Assembly (NCBI GenBank): GCA_902779305.1
Contig: CACZBD010000014.1
Coordinates: forward strand, 1 to 64,000
Source: an uncultured Lachnospiraceae bacterium
GTDB taxonomy: Bacteria; Bacillota; Clostridia; Lachnospirales; Lachnospiraceae
DNA length: 64,000 nt
Direction of reading: 5' to 3'
Of this stretch, positions 35,747 through 45,400 are shown piece after piece. The notes beneath the pieces were generated by a model that was not told the DNA's origin, did not search any database, and saw only the letters and a program-made list of their open reading frames with translations. The position numbers and the translations under genes are program-made. Numbering within the stretch: the stretch's first letter is position 1; the number at the start of each line of letters is the position of its first letter.

Positions 35747-35781
35747 TTTCCGGACCCGGGGGGCAGACCCTTGTCCGGAAA
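35747..35781 (+). terminator. Hairpin after hemolysin III, weak terminator
   Basis: TTTCCGGAC pairs perfectly with GTCCGGAAA, with a small GGG/CCC inner stem. A TCTCTCTCTTT tract follows instead of a clean T run, so termination may be partial. Confidence 0.5.
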
Positions 35782-35819
35782 ATCTCTCTCTCTTTGTTGC
35801 AAATCATTCATAAATGCAA

Positions 35820-35849
35820 TTGAAATCATCCCACTCACCGTGCTATACT
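35820..35849 (+). promoter_or_regulatory. Promoter of the GGDEF-EAL gene
   Basis: TTGAAA (35820-35825), 18 bases, TATACT (35844-35849) with TG one base before it (extended -10). The leader of about 85 bases contains a long-range GCCGC/GCGGC pairing (about 35892-35930) but no recognised riboswitch. Confidence 0.7.
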
Positions 35850-35941
35850 GTTAATACTCTGAATTACCATATCATCATCCATGGAGGGAAACGCCGCTAT
35901 TTTGATCGGACAGGGATGTTACGGGCGGCAGCAGGCATAAA

Positions 35942-37609
35942 ATGCGATTAGATAAAATCTCACATAAACGGTTACATATCACGATTCTGATGCTTGTCAA
36001 TGTGGTCATGCTGATCCTTGTTGTGGTCAGTGGGCGTTTTTTGAGCGACCAGTCTTCCTTACAGATCGGAAGAGTATCTATTCCCGGTCACAGCCTGACC
36101 GGAATCCTGCAGTCCTTGCTTTTTGTCGGCTGTATTCTGGTTACCCTGATCAGCTATGAGATCGGCACCCGCCTGTCCGTTGTGCTGATCCTTTTCGTGT
36201 GCGTGCTGGACATTTTTGGAATTCTGCAGTCGCACTCTCTGGCACCGCTTCCGGGGCTGTTCAATGCGCTGTTGAATCTGGTGCTGATCCTGATCATCAG
36301 CAAACAGTTCCGCGTCGTGGAACAGGAGAGCCTGACGGATTATGTGACGGGTCTATACAATATGCGCGGATTGCTGGAGACACTGGACCAGCGGATCGGC
36401 ACTCACGTCCCGTTTACGCTTCTGTATTTTCGGATCGACAATTTCCGCATGATCAATGACAATCTGGGACATGACATGGGGACCAAGCTGCTTCGCGAGA
36501 TCAGTGTCCAGCTCCTGGAAATGACGAGAGGCTACGGAACGGTCTGCAAGACCGGAGGATCCGAATTTGCGCTGGTGCTGGATTCCGATTTTAACATCGA
36601 TAATTTCCGCCGCGAGATGAAAGAACGTTTCGGCGGCAAAGTTGCGCTCGATGACAGCGAATATCCCGTTTACTGCTATCCGAGAGTCTATGCGGGGACC
36701 GTGCGTTATCCCGAGGATGCGCTGGACTCCGCAACGCTTATCAAATATGCGGATATGGCGCTTTACCATGCCATGAAAGCGCATAATAACGCTTTGATCA
36801 GTTTTGATGAAGAGATGGCTTCCGAGATCATTAAGCAGAACGAGATGGAAAGCGTGGTCAAGGAATGTCTGGCCGGAGATTATTTCTATCTGATGTATCA
36901 GCCGCAGTACGATATGCATGATAAGAAACTGCGCGGGTTTGAAACGCTGCTTCGGACCCTGCTTCCGGACGGCAGGAGCGTGAGCCCTGCGGACTTTATT
37001 CCTGTTGCGGAGAAGACCAATCTGATCATTCAGATCGATACCTACGTGCTGCACCGTGCGCTGACAGAGATGGTGGATTATATCAAAGACTATGACCAGG
37101 AAGTCATTCTGTCCGTGAATGTGTCTGCAAACAGTATCGGAAGAGATGATTTTGCGGATAAGGTGATCAATGTCATCAACGAAACCGGGTTCCCGGCATC
37201 CAGGCTGGAACTTGAGATCACCGAGTATTCCTTTGCGGAATCCGAGAACATGACGATCCAGAACATCGAGAAACTGCGCAAGCTCGGCGTGAAGATCGCG
37301 CTTGATGATTTCGGCACGGGATATACTTCGCTTTCCCAGCTTGTCAAGCTGCCGATCAATCTCTTAAAGATCGATAAGAGTCTGGTGGATGATATCGAAA
37401 CGAGTGAAATGAGCCGTGATTTTGTCAATGCGGTGATCTATATGGGACATCTGATGGAGTGCGATGTGATCTCCGAAGGCGTGGAATCCCAGATGCAGGT
37501 TGACCTTCTGAAAGAACAGAACTGTGATTATGTGCAGGGATTTGTCTGGGACAGGCCGCTGTATTATGAGGCTGCGGTAGCCATGCTAAAGAGGGGGAAG
37601 GACGATTGA
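35942..37609 (+). CDS. GGDEF-EAL protein with degenerate GGDEF and intact EAL
   Basis: The 555-residue protein has five or so N-terminal membrane helices (about 10-125), a GGDEF-fold domain (about 135-290) and an EAL domain (about 300-550). The GGDEF site reads GGSEF (Ser207 for Asp), so cyclase activity is doubtful. The EAL site reads ETL with Glu334, and LEITEYSF, ALDDFGTGYTSL and the downstream SEGVES are intact, so c-di-GMP phosphodiesterase activity is likely. The degenerate domain may sense GTP. It overlaps the next gene by four bases. Confidence 0.92.
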   Translation: MRLDKISHKRLHITILMLVNVVMLILVVVSGRFLSDQSSLQIGRVSIPGHSLTGILQSLLFVGCILVTLISYEIGTRLSVVLILFVCVLDIFGILQSHSLAPLPGLFNALLNLVLILIISKQFRVVEQESLTDYVTGLYNMRGLLETLDQRIGTHVPFTLLYFRIDNFRMINDNLGHDMGTKLLREISVQLLEMTRGYGTVCKTGGSEFALVLDSDFNIDNFRREMKERFGGKVALDDSEYPVYCYPRVYAGTVRYPEDALDSATLIKYADMALYHAMKAHNNALISFDEEMASEIIKQNEMESVVKECLAGDYFYLMYQPQYDMHDKKLRGFETLLRTLLPDGRSVSPADFIPVAEKTNLIIQIDTYVLHRALTEMVDYIKDYDQEVILSVNVSANSIGRDDFADKVINVINETGFPASRLELEITEYSFAESENMTIQNIEKLRKLGVKIALDDFGTGYTSLSQLVKLPINLLKIDKSLVDDIETSEMSRDFVNAVIYMGHLMECDVISEGVESQMQVDLLKEQNCDYVQGFVWDRPLYYEAAVAMLKRGKDD

Positions 37610-38754
37610 GCGCCGTTGTGACCTTTAATATTCTGTTTGCGCTTCTTTTCTGCATGATCATCATCATGCAGTTTCTTTTGCAAAAAAGTCTGCACAAATC
37701 GTTGTATTACTACAGGAATGTGGCGTTTATTGCAGGGATCCTGTTCCTTTTCATGTTAATGCTGTCCCTGTATTCCTATCTGTTGTCTTGTCTTCTTGAA
37801 ACCAAGGAGCTGACACTGCGTTATATTTTTATCGAGTTCGTGCATTTCCCGAAACGGTTTTCCATGTTTGCGATCCCGGTGTTCGCCCTGATCTGTCTGG
37901 CGATCTCCATCAGCAATTTTGCCCTGATCCGGCATGAGGGATTAAGGCTTAAAAACATTCTGGGCGTGGTTCTCGGACTGATCACGATCGGCGGTACCGT
38001 AGCGATCCATTATGCTTCCCGGTTTGTGGAAAGAAAGATCCTTGTGCCGGCAGATCTCATGGGACATCCGCTGATCACGGCGGTCCATACCTACTTAAAC
38101 CTCTTTCTGCTTTTGATGATGTGTTACTTTGAGTGTTTTTTCTTAGGAACCGTTGTGATGGCCTATCTGGCTGCGAGACAGAAACCTCACTATGACAAGG
38201 ACTTTATCATCATTCTCGGTTGCTCCATCGATAAAAAAGGCGGCCTGCTTCCGCTGCTGAAGGGCCGCACCAACCGCGCGATCCGCTATGCGTGGGATCA
38301 GGAGATCGCAACCGGCAAGCCGGTGCAGTATATCCCAAGCGGCGGCAAGGGAGCGGATGAGGTCTTAAGTGAAGGCTCCGCGATCGAACTGTATTTGCTG
38401 TCCCACGGTGCAGAGCCGGAAGAGGTGCACCCGGAGAAGCGTTCGAGAAACACCTACGAGAATTTTCTCTACTCCAAGGAGATCATCGACGAACTGAATC
38501 CGGAGGCTAAGGTTTGTTTTGCCACTACGAATTATCATATGTTCAGAAGCGGAGTCCTTGCAAAAAGGGTCGGTCTTAATGCGGAAGGGATCGCGAGCAG
38601 GACGAAATGGTATTTCTGGCCGAATGGTTTTGTCAGGGAGTTTATCGGACTTGTGGCGCTGCAGAGAAAAGAGCATCTGATTTCCATGGGAATCATCTTT
38701 TTAGGATGTGTATGTCTTGCCGTTCTGGCGGTGGTCTTCCGCCTGAAGACATGA
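37606..38754 (+). CDS. YdcF/SanA-family membrane protein (DUF218)
   Basis: The 382-residue protein has five or six N-terminal membrane helices (about 1-195) and a DUF218 domain with the characteristic ILGCSI, GRTNRAIRYA, PSGGKGADE and RNTYENFLYS motifs. Family members (ElyC, SanA) affect envelope integrity; the reaction is not established. The TTG start overlaps the TGA of the EAL gene and follows GGGGGAAGGA, so the two are translationally coupled. Confidence 0.87.
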   Translation: MSAVVTFNILFALLFCMIIIMQFLLQKSLHKSLYYYRNVAFIAGILFLFMLMLSLYSYLLSCLLETKELTLRYIFIEFVHFPKRFSMFAIPVFALICLAISISNFALIRHEGLRLKNILGVVLGLITIGGTVAIHYASRFVERKILVPADLMGHPLITAVHTYLNLFLLLMMCYFECFFLGTVVMAYLAARQKPHYDKDFIIILGCSIDKKGGLLPLLKGRTNRAIRYAWDQEIATGKPVQYIPSGGKGADEVLSEGSAIELYLLSHGAEPEEVHPEKRSRNTYENFLYSKEIIDELNPEAKVCFATTNYHMFRSGVLAKRVGLNAEGIASRTKWYFWPNGFVREFIGLVALQRKEHLISMGIIFLGCVCLAVLAVVFRLKT

Positions 38755-38759
38755 GTGAT

Positions 38760-39320
38760 TCAGCGGTTTCTTGCCATGATCAGACTCCCGTTCTCCTTTA
38801 ACCATTTCTCGCAGTCCTTGTAATCGGGGATCACGGAGGCAACATTTTGCCAGAAGCGTTTCGAATGATTCATTTCCAGTCTGTGACACAGTTCATGCAC
38901 AATGATATAATCCACGATCCTTTCCGGTGTTAACATCAGCAGACAGTTAAAATTGAGATTTCCCTTACTTGAGCAGGAGCCCCATCTGGTCTTCTGGTTG
39001 CGGATCGTGATGCGGCCGTAGGTGACATGCAGGATTTCCGCATAATAAGCCGCTTTTTCGGGGATTACCTGCACGGCCCGGTCCGCAAGCGCATGCAGTT
39101 CTTCACTTGAAAGTTTTTCCACGCTTTGCAGCTTTTCATGCTTTTCTTCCATCTGCGCCATATGTTTTACGATCCAGTCCATCCGCTCGGATACGAAACG
39201 GCGGATCCTTGCTTCGCTGAGGCGTTTCGGCGCGCGTACAAGGACCTTCAGATCTTTTGTGATCTCAAGGCTCATGGTCTTTCGATTGCTTCTGATGATC
39301 TCCACCCGGAGCTTATCCAT
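38760..39320 (-). CDS. YgjP-like metal-dependent hydrolase (M48-type, DUF45)
   Basis: The 186-residue protein has the zinc protease motif HELCH followed by [11 protein letters not shown], plus the upstream [16 protein letters not shown] block typical of the YgjP/DUF45 family. These are small cytoplasmic putative metallopeptidases. It lies 30 bases downstream of the EamA transporter gene on the same strand and converges on the YdcF-like gene with a five-base gap. Confidence 0.9.
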   Translation of the reverse strand: MDKLRVEIIRSNRKTMSLEITKDLKVLVRAPKRLSEARIRRFVSERMDWIVKHMAQMEEKHEKLQSVEKLSSEELHALADRAVQVIPEKAAYYAEILHVTYGRITIRNQKTRWGSCSSKGNLNFNCLLMLTPERIVDYIIVHELCHRLEMNHSKRFWQNVASVIPDYKDCEKWLKENGSLIMARNR

Positions 39321-39350
39321 GACAGAAAACCTTTCTGTATGTTGTAAAAA

Positions 39351-40247
39351 TCACCCGCCCTGCTTCTTCTCCGGAAACTGGGCCAAGATCACTGCGACAA
39401 ACACAAGGGCGCAGCCCAAAAGCTCGCGTCCCTTCATTTTTTCCGACAGGATCAGCCAGCCGGAAAATGCGGCAAAAACGGATTCCAGACTCATGACGAT
39501 CGTGGCGACGACGGGTTCCGCATACTTCTGTCCGACCATCTGCAGGGTGTAGGCGACGCCGCTTGAGAGGATCCCCGCATAGCAGACAGGAAACCAGGCT
39601 TCCTGCAGGGGGGACCACTTGGGGTCTTCAAAAATAAACATGCAGATCAGGGAGAGAACAGCAACGACACTGAACTGGATGCAGGATACCCGTACCGTAT
39701 CGACGGTGCCGTACCTGTCGACGAGCAGGATATAGGCTGCAAAGCCAATGGCGCATAAGAAGATCAGGATATCTCCCGTATAAATACCGTCTATTCCGCC
39801 GGAAAAACTCAGCAGATACATGCCGGCCATGCAGATGACCGTTGCCGCAAGGATCACGATGCGAAAACGCCTTGCTTTTGCGATCGAGAAAACGGCGACC
39901 ATGACCACATAGGTGGCGGTAATAAAACCGGCGCGTCCGGAAGAAGCCGTATCTTCGGGGTAGAGTCCGATTCCGAACTGCTGCAGATTGGTGGCAATGA
40001 ACAGCGGAATGCCGCAGTAGATGCCGGAAAGCAGAGAACGCCTGTCAAAGAGCGGTTTACCTTCTTTGCCGATTTTATTTCGAAAGAACACGATCAGAAA
40101 CAGAAAAACGGATGCCAGAACGGAACGGGAAGCATTAAAAGTAAAAGCAGAGACCGTATCGGAAGCGGCGGTCTGCGCGACGAATGCGGTGCCCCAGATC
40201 ATTGCGGTCAAAAGCAGGATCAGTGTTCCTTTCAGATTCTTTTGCAT
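39351..40247 (-). CDS. EamA/DMT-family transporter
   Basis: The 298-residue protein has ten predicted membrane helices in two EamA repeats, with the AMIWGTAFVAQ motif in helix 1 and a matching GVAYTLQMVGQKYAEP motif in the second half. Such proteins export metabolites or amino acids. The ATG at 40247 follows GAGGAAAG; an in-frame start at 40286 does not. It forms an operon with the YgjP-like gene. Confidence 0.9.
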   Translation of the reverse strand: MQKNLKGTLILLLTAMIWGTAFVAQTAASDTVSAFTFNASRSVLASVFLFLIVFFRNKIGKEGKPLFDRRSLLSGIYCGIPLFIATNLQQFGIGLYPEDTASSGRAGFITATYVVMVAVFSIAKARRFRIVILAATVICMAGMYLLSFSGGIDGIYTGDILIFLCAIGFAAYILLVDRYGTVDTVRVSCIQFSVVAVLSLICMFIFEDPKWSPLQEAWFPVCYAGILSSGVAYTLQMVGQKYAEPVVATIVMSLESVFAAFSGWLILSEKMKGRELLGCALVFVAVILAQFPEKKQGG

Positions 40248-40354
40248 GATTCTTTCCTCGGATGTTATTGTCTGCGACGTGGTCACACAGATATCATCAT
40301 AGCATGGAACGCCAAAATGGCAAGAACAATCATTCTGTATTCCCGATTGTGTGG

Positions 40355-40360
40355 TATAAT
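40355..40360 (+). promoter_or_regulatory. Extended -10 promoter of the second hybrid kinase
   Basis: A perfect TATAAT preceded by TGG (TG one base upstream), 35 bases before the chosen start. No good -35 is visible, as is common for extended -10 promoters. Confidence 0.6.
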
Positions 40361-40394
40361 GCTGTCATATGGGTATTGCAGTGGGGTGGAAACA

Positions 40395-42698
40395 ATGAAT
40401 GCATATCATTTTCTGATTATCGTACAGATCGTTGCGCTCTCGATCGGCTTTTTCGGTCTGTATTCGCTGTTCTGCACCATGCTCCGCGCGGAATCCAAGT
40501 TTCTGCTCGGTGCGTCTGCCTGTGCGGTCGTCTACGGCACGGGATATCTGATGGAAATGCTTTCGACTAACCTTGATATGGCTTTTTCCGCTGTTTGTGT
40601 GCAGTACTGCGGTCTGTCCTATCTGGCGTTACTGTTTGCCATTTATCTGTCCAAGTCTTCGGGCGTTGTCAGCCTTCCGTCGCTTGTCTGGAAACTGACC
40701 TTTGTTTATGAGACGATCACACTGCTTCTCGTGCTCTCTTCCCGCTATCATCATCTGTATTACCGTTCCCTGTCCTTTACACAGGAAGGGTTGTTTCCGC
40801 ATATGGAAGAGAAGGGAACGGTTCTGTTGTGGATTTTTATGGTGCATTTGGCTGTGCTGAACGTATTCTGCTGCTTTGTAGCCGTCAAAATGCTGATCAA
40901 CAGCCTTTCCACCAAAAAGAAGTGGATCTATCAGGGAATCTTTGCAGCGACCATCGGGACGATCCTTGCCATGACGTTCTCCATGCTTTCGGGTTTTTCC
41001 GGCTATGAGGCGATCTCGGCGCTGCTTCTTCTGATCTTAGGCGTTATCGCGATCGTCAAAACCTCCGGAAGAACCAGCAATCCTGTGGAAATGGCGTATG
41101 CGGAGGCGTTCCAGCGAAGCAAGGCCGCTATTGTGGTTCTGGACGAGGAATATTGTTATTTAGAGTCCAATGATGCCGCAAGAGAAGTGTACCCCGAGTT
41201 GTCCAGGCAGGAGAGCGGAACGAGGTTTACCCATATCAATGAGATCATGCGCTCGATCAGGGATGACAGACGGATCAGGGTTGGCAACCGTTATTTTAAA
41301 CCATATTATTACAATCTGCATGATGAGAAAAATAAACCTCTGGGCTTTGTGTTCTGTTTGCCGGATGTGACCGAGTCGGAAAAGAAAGTGCAGGAGCTTG
41401 CAGAACTGAAAAAGGCGGCCGATGAAGCCAACGAGGCAAAAAGCATTTTCCTTGCGAATATGTCGCACGAGATGCGCACGCCCTTAAATGCGATCATTGG
41501 ACTTGCAGAACTGGCGCAAAGAGAAGAAACGGTGGGCGGTCTTAAGGAGTATCTGCCGCAGATTCTGAATTCCGGGCAGATTTTGCTTGATCTCATCAGC
41601 GACGTTCTTGATTTCTCCCAGGCGGAATCCGGAAAAGTAGAAATCATCCCTGTGGAATATGATCTGAAGGAACTGTTGAATACGGTCGTAAATATCGTAG
41701 CCTTTCGCCTGGGTGATAAGGATATCGATTTTATCGTGGATGCGGATCCGACGATCCCCTGCAGACTGATCGGGGATGATGCAAGAGTCCGGCAGATCAT
41801 TCTGAATTTTCTGACAAACGCAGTCAAGTATACGGACAACGGATTTATCAGATTTTGCGTTGACTGGGAAGATCTCGGCAGCCGCATGTTGCTCAAAATT
41901 GCCGTTTCCGACAGCGGACGCGGCATCAAAAGAGAGGATATCGGAAAACTGTTTACGGTATTCAGCCGTCTGGATCTGAAAAACAACCGCAATATTCAGG
42001 GGAGCGGGCTTGGACTGGCAATCTGTGCGCAGCTGATTAAACTGATGAACGGGACCTACCGCGTGGAGAGTGAATACGGGAGTGGATCGACATTTTACTG
42101 TATCCTTCCGCAAAAGATCGCGGATCATACACCGCTTTCGGATACGGAAAGAAAGGAACAGCATTTTAGCGGCAGCCGGTCATTTACGCTCTACGCTTCT
42201 GACGAAGAACATGACAGGACACAGACGGGACTTATGACAAGGCCGGAAAAGGATGTTAAGAAATCAGAGGAGGAATCCTTAAGGGATGTACAGGATCCTA
42301 AGCAAAAAGAACGGGTACTTCTCGTGGATGACAATCCGGTTAATATCAAGGTCTTAAAGGCCATGCTGAAGGCATTCGCCATTGAAGCGGATGTAGCGCT
42401 CAGCGGCCCGGAAGCGATCAGAAAGCTTTCGAAAGACAGATATGACCTCATTCTGATGGATCATATGATGCCGGAAATGGACGGGATCGAAACGACCGGG
42501 AAGATCCGGTCACTGGAGGTTCCCTGGGCGCAAACGGTGACGATTATTGCCTGCACGGCCAATGCCGTGAAAGGCGCACAGCAGATGTTTCTTGAAAGCG
42601 GAATGAACGATTACCTCTGCAAGCCGGTGAAGCTGGCAGAACTGGAGGCGATCCTGAAGAAGTGGCTCAAAGAACCCATAGAGGAGAAGAAGGACTAA
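40395..42698 (+). CDS. Hybrid sensor histidine kinase with receiver
   Basis: The 767-residue protein has a seven-helix N-terminal sensor region (about 1-225), a short PAS-like segment, HisKA with His358 (MSHEMRTPLNAIIG), an ATPase domain (GSGLGLAICAQL) and a C-terminal receiver with Asp689 (LILMDHMMPEMDG). Layout and sequence style follow the first half of the 1303-residue kinase at 10045, suggesting paralogs. The start follows GGGGTGG; an upstream frame to 40242 lacks a site. The next gene, a phosphatase, begins ten bases later. Confidence 0.92.
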   Translation: MNAYHFLIIVQIVALSIGFFGLYSLFCTMLRAESKFLLGASACAVVYGTGYLMEMLSTNLDMAFSAVCVQYCGLSYLALLFAIYLSKSSGVVSLPSLVWKLTFVYETITLLLVLSSRYHHLYYRSLSFTQEGLFPHMEEKGTVLLWIFMVHLAVLNVFCCFVAVKMLINSLSTKKKWIYQGIFAATIGTILAMTFSMLSGFSGYEAISALLLLILGVIAIVKTSGRTSNPVEMAYAEAFQRSKAAIVVLDEEYCYLESNDAAREVYPELSRQESGTRFTHINEIMRSIRDDRRIRVGNRYFKPYYYNLHDEKNKPLGFVFCLPDVTESEKKVQELAELKKAADEANEAKSIFLANMSHEMRTPLNAIIGLAELAQREETVGGLKEYLPQILNSGQILLDLISDVLDFSQAESGKVEIIPVEYDLKELLNTVVNIVAFRLGDKDIDFIVDADPTIPCRLIGDDARVRQIILNFLTNAVKYTDNGFIRFCVDWEDLGSRMLLKIAVSDSGRGIKREDIGKLFTVFSRLDLKNNRNIQGSGLGLAICAQLIKLMNGTYRVESEYGSGSTFYCILPQKIADHTPLSDTERKEQHFSGSRSFTLYASDEEHDRTQTGLMTRPEKDVKKSEEESLRDVQDPKQKERVLLVDDNPVNIKVLKAMLKAFAIEADVALSGPEAIRKLSKDRYDLILMDHMMPEMDGIETTGKIRSLEVPWAQTVTIIACTANAVKGAQQMFLESGMNDYLCKPVKLAELEAILKKWLKEPIEEKKD

Positions 42699-42708
42699 CG
42701 AAAATCAT

Positions 42709-43257
42709 ATGATCTATCTGATGCGGCATGGTCAAACAGACTGGAATGTTTTAAGAAAAATACAGGGCAGGACAGATATCGCGCTGAATGAGAGGGGCCG
42801 GCAGATGGCAAAAGAGGCCCGGACCAAATATGCAGACATCAGTTTTGATGTCTGTTATTGTTCACCGCTTGTGAGGGCGAAGGAGACTGCAGAGATCTTT
42901 CTGGAAGGGAGAGACACCCCCGTCATTTTCGATGACAGACTTATGGAAATGAGTTTCGGGATCTGTGAAGGAGAGGAGCATGTTTTGGAAAACCCTTCCT
43001 CCCCGCTGTATCCGCTGTTTACGGATCCTGCGCACTATACGGCGGTTGAAGACGCCGAAAGCCTGGATGAACTGTTTGCAAGAAGCGGTGCGTTTATCGA
43101 TGAAATGCTTCTTCCGGCAGCTTCTAAAGGGCAGAATGTCCTGATCGTTTCTCACGGCGCTGTCGGCTGCAGCATCATCTGCAGGCTGAAACAGATCGAA
43201 AGAAGCGATTTCTGGAGCGTTTTGTGCAAAAACTGTGAGCTTGTCAGGATCCTTTGA
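42709..43257 (+). CDS. Histidine phosphatase family protein (PhoE/CobC-like)
   Basis: The 182-residue protein starts with the catalytic RHGQTDWN motif (His8) and has the second histidine in VSHGAVG. It belongs to the phosphoglycerate-mutase-like phosphatase branch. It follows the hybrid kinase by ten bases and is probably co-transcribed. The substrate is unknown. Confidence 0.9.
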   Translation: MIYLMRHGQTDWNVLRKIQGRTDIALNERGRQMAKEARTKYADISFDVCYCSPLVRAKETAEIFLEGRDTPVIFDDRLMEMSFGICEGEEHVLENPSSPLYPLFTDPAHYTAVEDAESLDELFARSGAFIDEMLLPAASKGQNVLIVSHGAVGCSIICRLKQIERSDFWSVLCKNCELVRIL

Positions 43258-43313
43258 AGCCCGTGATCTTCATACATCTCTATCTTCAGATCCGCATATC
43301 CTTCTTTTTTTTC

Positions 43314-43341
43314 TAAAGAATCAAACCCCGTAAGCCGATAA
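43314..43341 (+). promoter_or_regulatory. Sigma-28 (SigD, flagellar) promoter
   Basis: TAAA (43314-43317), 16 bases, then a perfect GCCGATAA (43334-43341). This matches the sigma-28/SigD consensus TAAA-N15-GCCGATAA within normal spacing. It lies about 58 bases before the DUF6033 gene, so that pair is likely expressed with late flagellar genes. Confidence 0.75.
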
Positions 43342-43398
43342 AAAAGATAAGGAATATTCTCAAAAGGATTTGGGAAACTGCTTCAAGGAGGAAGAGAT

Positions 43399-44292
43399 AT
43401 GTTTAACGGTATTTATAGCGGAGGAAAGCCTTATCAGATCACGCGGCAGCAGGAAAGCGGGAATGTGAGCCGCACCGGCACCCCTCAGAAAACAGACACA
43501 GGGAAAAAAACAGACGTTCTTCCGAAACATGCGGAAGAAAAGATCCATGCCAAAGTGACGGAATGGAAACCGGTTCCTGCGTCAAGTCCGCTGATCCCGA
43601 CACAGAAGGCGGGTTACGGGACTGTGATCGGCGATGTGGAACTGTCTGACAAGGCCAAAGAGTATTATTCGAAATTAAAAAACAAATTCCACGGGATGGA
43701 CTTTATCCTGGTCGGAAAGGAAGAAAAAGGAGCTGTTGCCCGAAATGCAGCTGCTTACGGAAACGCCAATAAACCGGTTGTTCTGATCGATGAGGACAAA
43801 CTGGAAAGAATGGCAACGGATGACTCCTTCAGGAAGAAATACGAAGGGATCATCGCAATGTCGCAGACGAAACTGCAGGAGGCCAAAAACAGCCTGTTCA
43901 GCAGCGGCGCGTCTGTGAGAAATTTCGGAATGTCAGTGGATGCGAACGGAAAGACTTCTTTCTTTGCGGTGATCGAAAAAAGTTCCAACCTGCAAAATGA
44001 AGCGCTTGAGAAGCGGCTTGCAAAGAAGAAAGCCGAGAAAGTCGGTAAAAAGAAACTGGAGGAAAAACAGGAACGAAAAGAGCGTCTGGAAAGACTGCGT
44101 GATAAAAATAAGACTGAAAATGCGGATGATGACACGGCTTCGGAAGAGAACGAGCCGGAATATCTGAAGATCCGGGCCGCTTCCCTTGAGGATCTGGTCA
44201 GCAGGATCTATGCATACGCGTATCAGACGGCCGAAAAATCGCTTGATGCACAGGAACAGCAGATCGGTCAAAATATCGATTTCAGGGGGTGA
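43399..44292 (+). CDS. DUF6033 family protein
   Basis: The 297-residue protein resembles DUF6033: a disordered Gly/Lys/Thr-rich start (MFNGIYSGGKPYQI), a folded core (about 70-200) with a KNKFHGMDFILVGKEEKG stretch and FGMSVDANGKTSFFAVIEK, then a very charged Lys/Glu coiled-coil (about 205-255). No signal peptide or membrane segment. AAGGAGG precedes the ATG. A sigma-28 promoter upstream suggests a role tied to motility; no biochemical function is known to me. Confidence 0.8.
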   Translation: MFNGIYSGGKPYQITRQQESGNVSRTGTPQKTDTGKKTDVLPKHAEEKIHAKVTEWKPVPASSPLIPTQKAGYGTVIGDVELSDKAKEYYSKLKNKFHGMDFILVGKEEKGAVARNAAAYGNANKPVVLIDEDKLERMATDDSFRKKYEGIIAMSQTKLQEAKNSLFSSGASVRNFGMSVDANGKTSFFAVIEKSSNLQNEALEKRLAKKKAEKVGKKKLEEKQERKERLERLRDKNKTENADDDTASEENEPEYLKIRAASLEDLVSRIYAYAYQTAEKSLDAQEQQIGQNIDFRG

Positions 44293-44297
44293 AACAG

Positions 44298-45368
44298 ATG
44301 AATACGATCACACCGTTTATGAAAGCCCCCCTTTTACAGGCATCGGGAAATGCATACAGCAAAGTCAAAATGGCTTCCAGAAGTATGAAGGATCTCAGTG
44401 AGATCAAAAAGCAGCTGGTGGAGATGAGACGTACCGGTCAGGAGTTAATGCCGCAGACGGCCGCCAGACAGACCATGAAAACGACGGTCATGGACTCGAT
44501 CTTAAACAGCGAAAAGGCTTACGGGGAGTCGATCAGGACCAACCGTCAGCAGGCGAGATCGACCGCAACGGAAAAGAAAAAGTTTAACTATCACTTTAAG
44601 AATCTTTCTGCACAGATCCTTCGCAGCAAGACTTCCACATCCGCCAGACAGGTGGTATCCATGGCGATGCGGGAGGTCATGCGCTTAAAAAGAGAAAAAC
44701 AGAGCGGAAAATACAATGCGGAGGAAGTGGAGGCGGCAATCCTTCATGCCGAGGCCATGGAACGCGTGGCAAGAAAGAAAGTAAAGCACTTAGAGCAGGA
44801 GGAACTGGTAAAAGCTTCCGGAAAAGCTGCTCCGGAAACAGAGATCAAAGAGACGGAACCGGAAGAGGAAGGCAGAAATGCCAAAGAGGCAGAGCAGACC
44901 GCTGAAAACGAAGAGGCAGCCCGGGGCGAAGAAGCTTCTGAAGAAGCTGGCGTTTCCGATACGGTGAACCGGTATCTGCAGGAAGACATGCCGGCAGATC
45001 TGAAAGATCTGACCGGGGAAATGCTGAAAGAGATCTCTTCCGCACTGCAGGAACTGATGGAAGAGCTCGGGGTCGAGGACGAAGAAGTCCTGTCCCCTGA
45101 AGAGATGACGCCGGAAGATCTGAAAGCATTGCAGATCAGACACCGCAACAAAGAGATGAAAGAGATCGTCAAGGCGGATGCGGAATACTTAAAGGCCGTC
45201 TTTGACGAACTGGAGAGACAGAAGAATGCCGGAGGGCCGGATCTGAAACAGGCAGGAGACGGTGCGGTTGATCTTTCCGGAAGCGGGGCTTCTTTCGGAT
45301 TTGGCTCTGCAGAGGGTATGGCAGGACCCGCCATGACAGAAGGGGCAGCGGTGGACGTTGCATTGTAA
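44298..45368 (+). CDS. Hypothetical helical protein paired with DUF6033
   Basis: I do not recognise this 356-residue protein. It has a basic helical N-terminal half (about 1-170) rich in Lys, Arg, Gln and Ser, then an acidic Glu/Ala segment (about 175-215), a second acidic helical region (about 220-310) and a Gly/Ala-rich tail. There is no signal or membrane segment. The ATG follows AGGGGG; an alternative GTG at 44289 overlaps the DUF6033 stop. Because it is coupled to DUF6033 behind a sigma-28 promoter, a partner role in flagellar or surface assembly is possible but unproven. Confidence 0.75.
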   Translation: MNTITPFMKAPLLQASGNAYSKVKMASRSMKDLSEIKKQLVEMRRTGQELMPQTAARQTMKTTVMDSILNSEKAYGESIRTNRQQARSTATEKKKFNYHFKNLSAQILRSKTSTSARQVVSMAMREVMRLKREKQSGKYNAEEVEAAILHAEAMERVARKKVKHLEQEELVKASGKAAPETEIKETEPEEEGRNAKEAEQTAENEEAARGEEASEEAGVSDTVNRYLQEDMPADLKDLTGEMLKEISSALQELMEELGVEDEEVLSPEEMTPEDLKALQIRHRNKEMKEIVKADAEYLKAVFDELERQKNAGGPDLKQAGDGAVDLSGSGASFGFGSAEGMAGPAMTEGAAVDVAL

Positions 45369-45400
45369 CCGCGAAGCTGTCACTTTACGGCGAAATGTGA

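Noticed and set aside
35850..35941. c-di-GMP riboswitch in the leader of the GGDEF-EAL gene
   Set aside because: No GEMM-I or GEMM-II core sequence can be seen; only one long-range GC stem.
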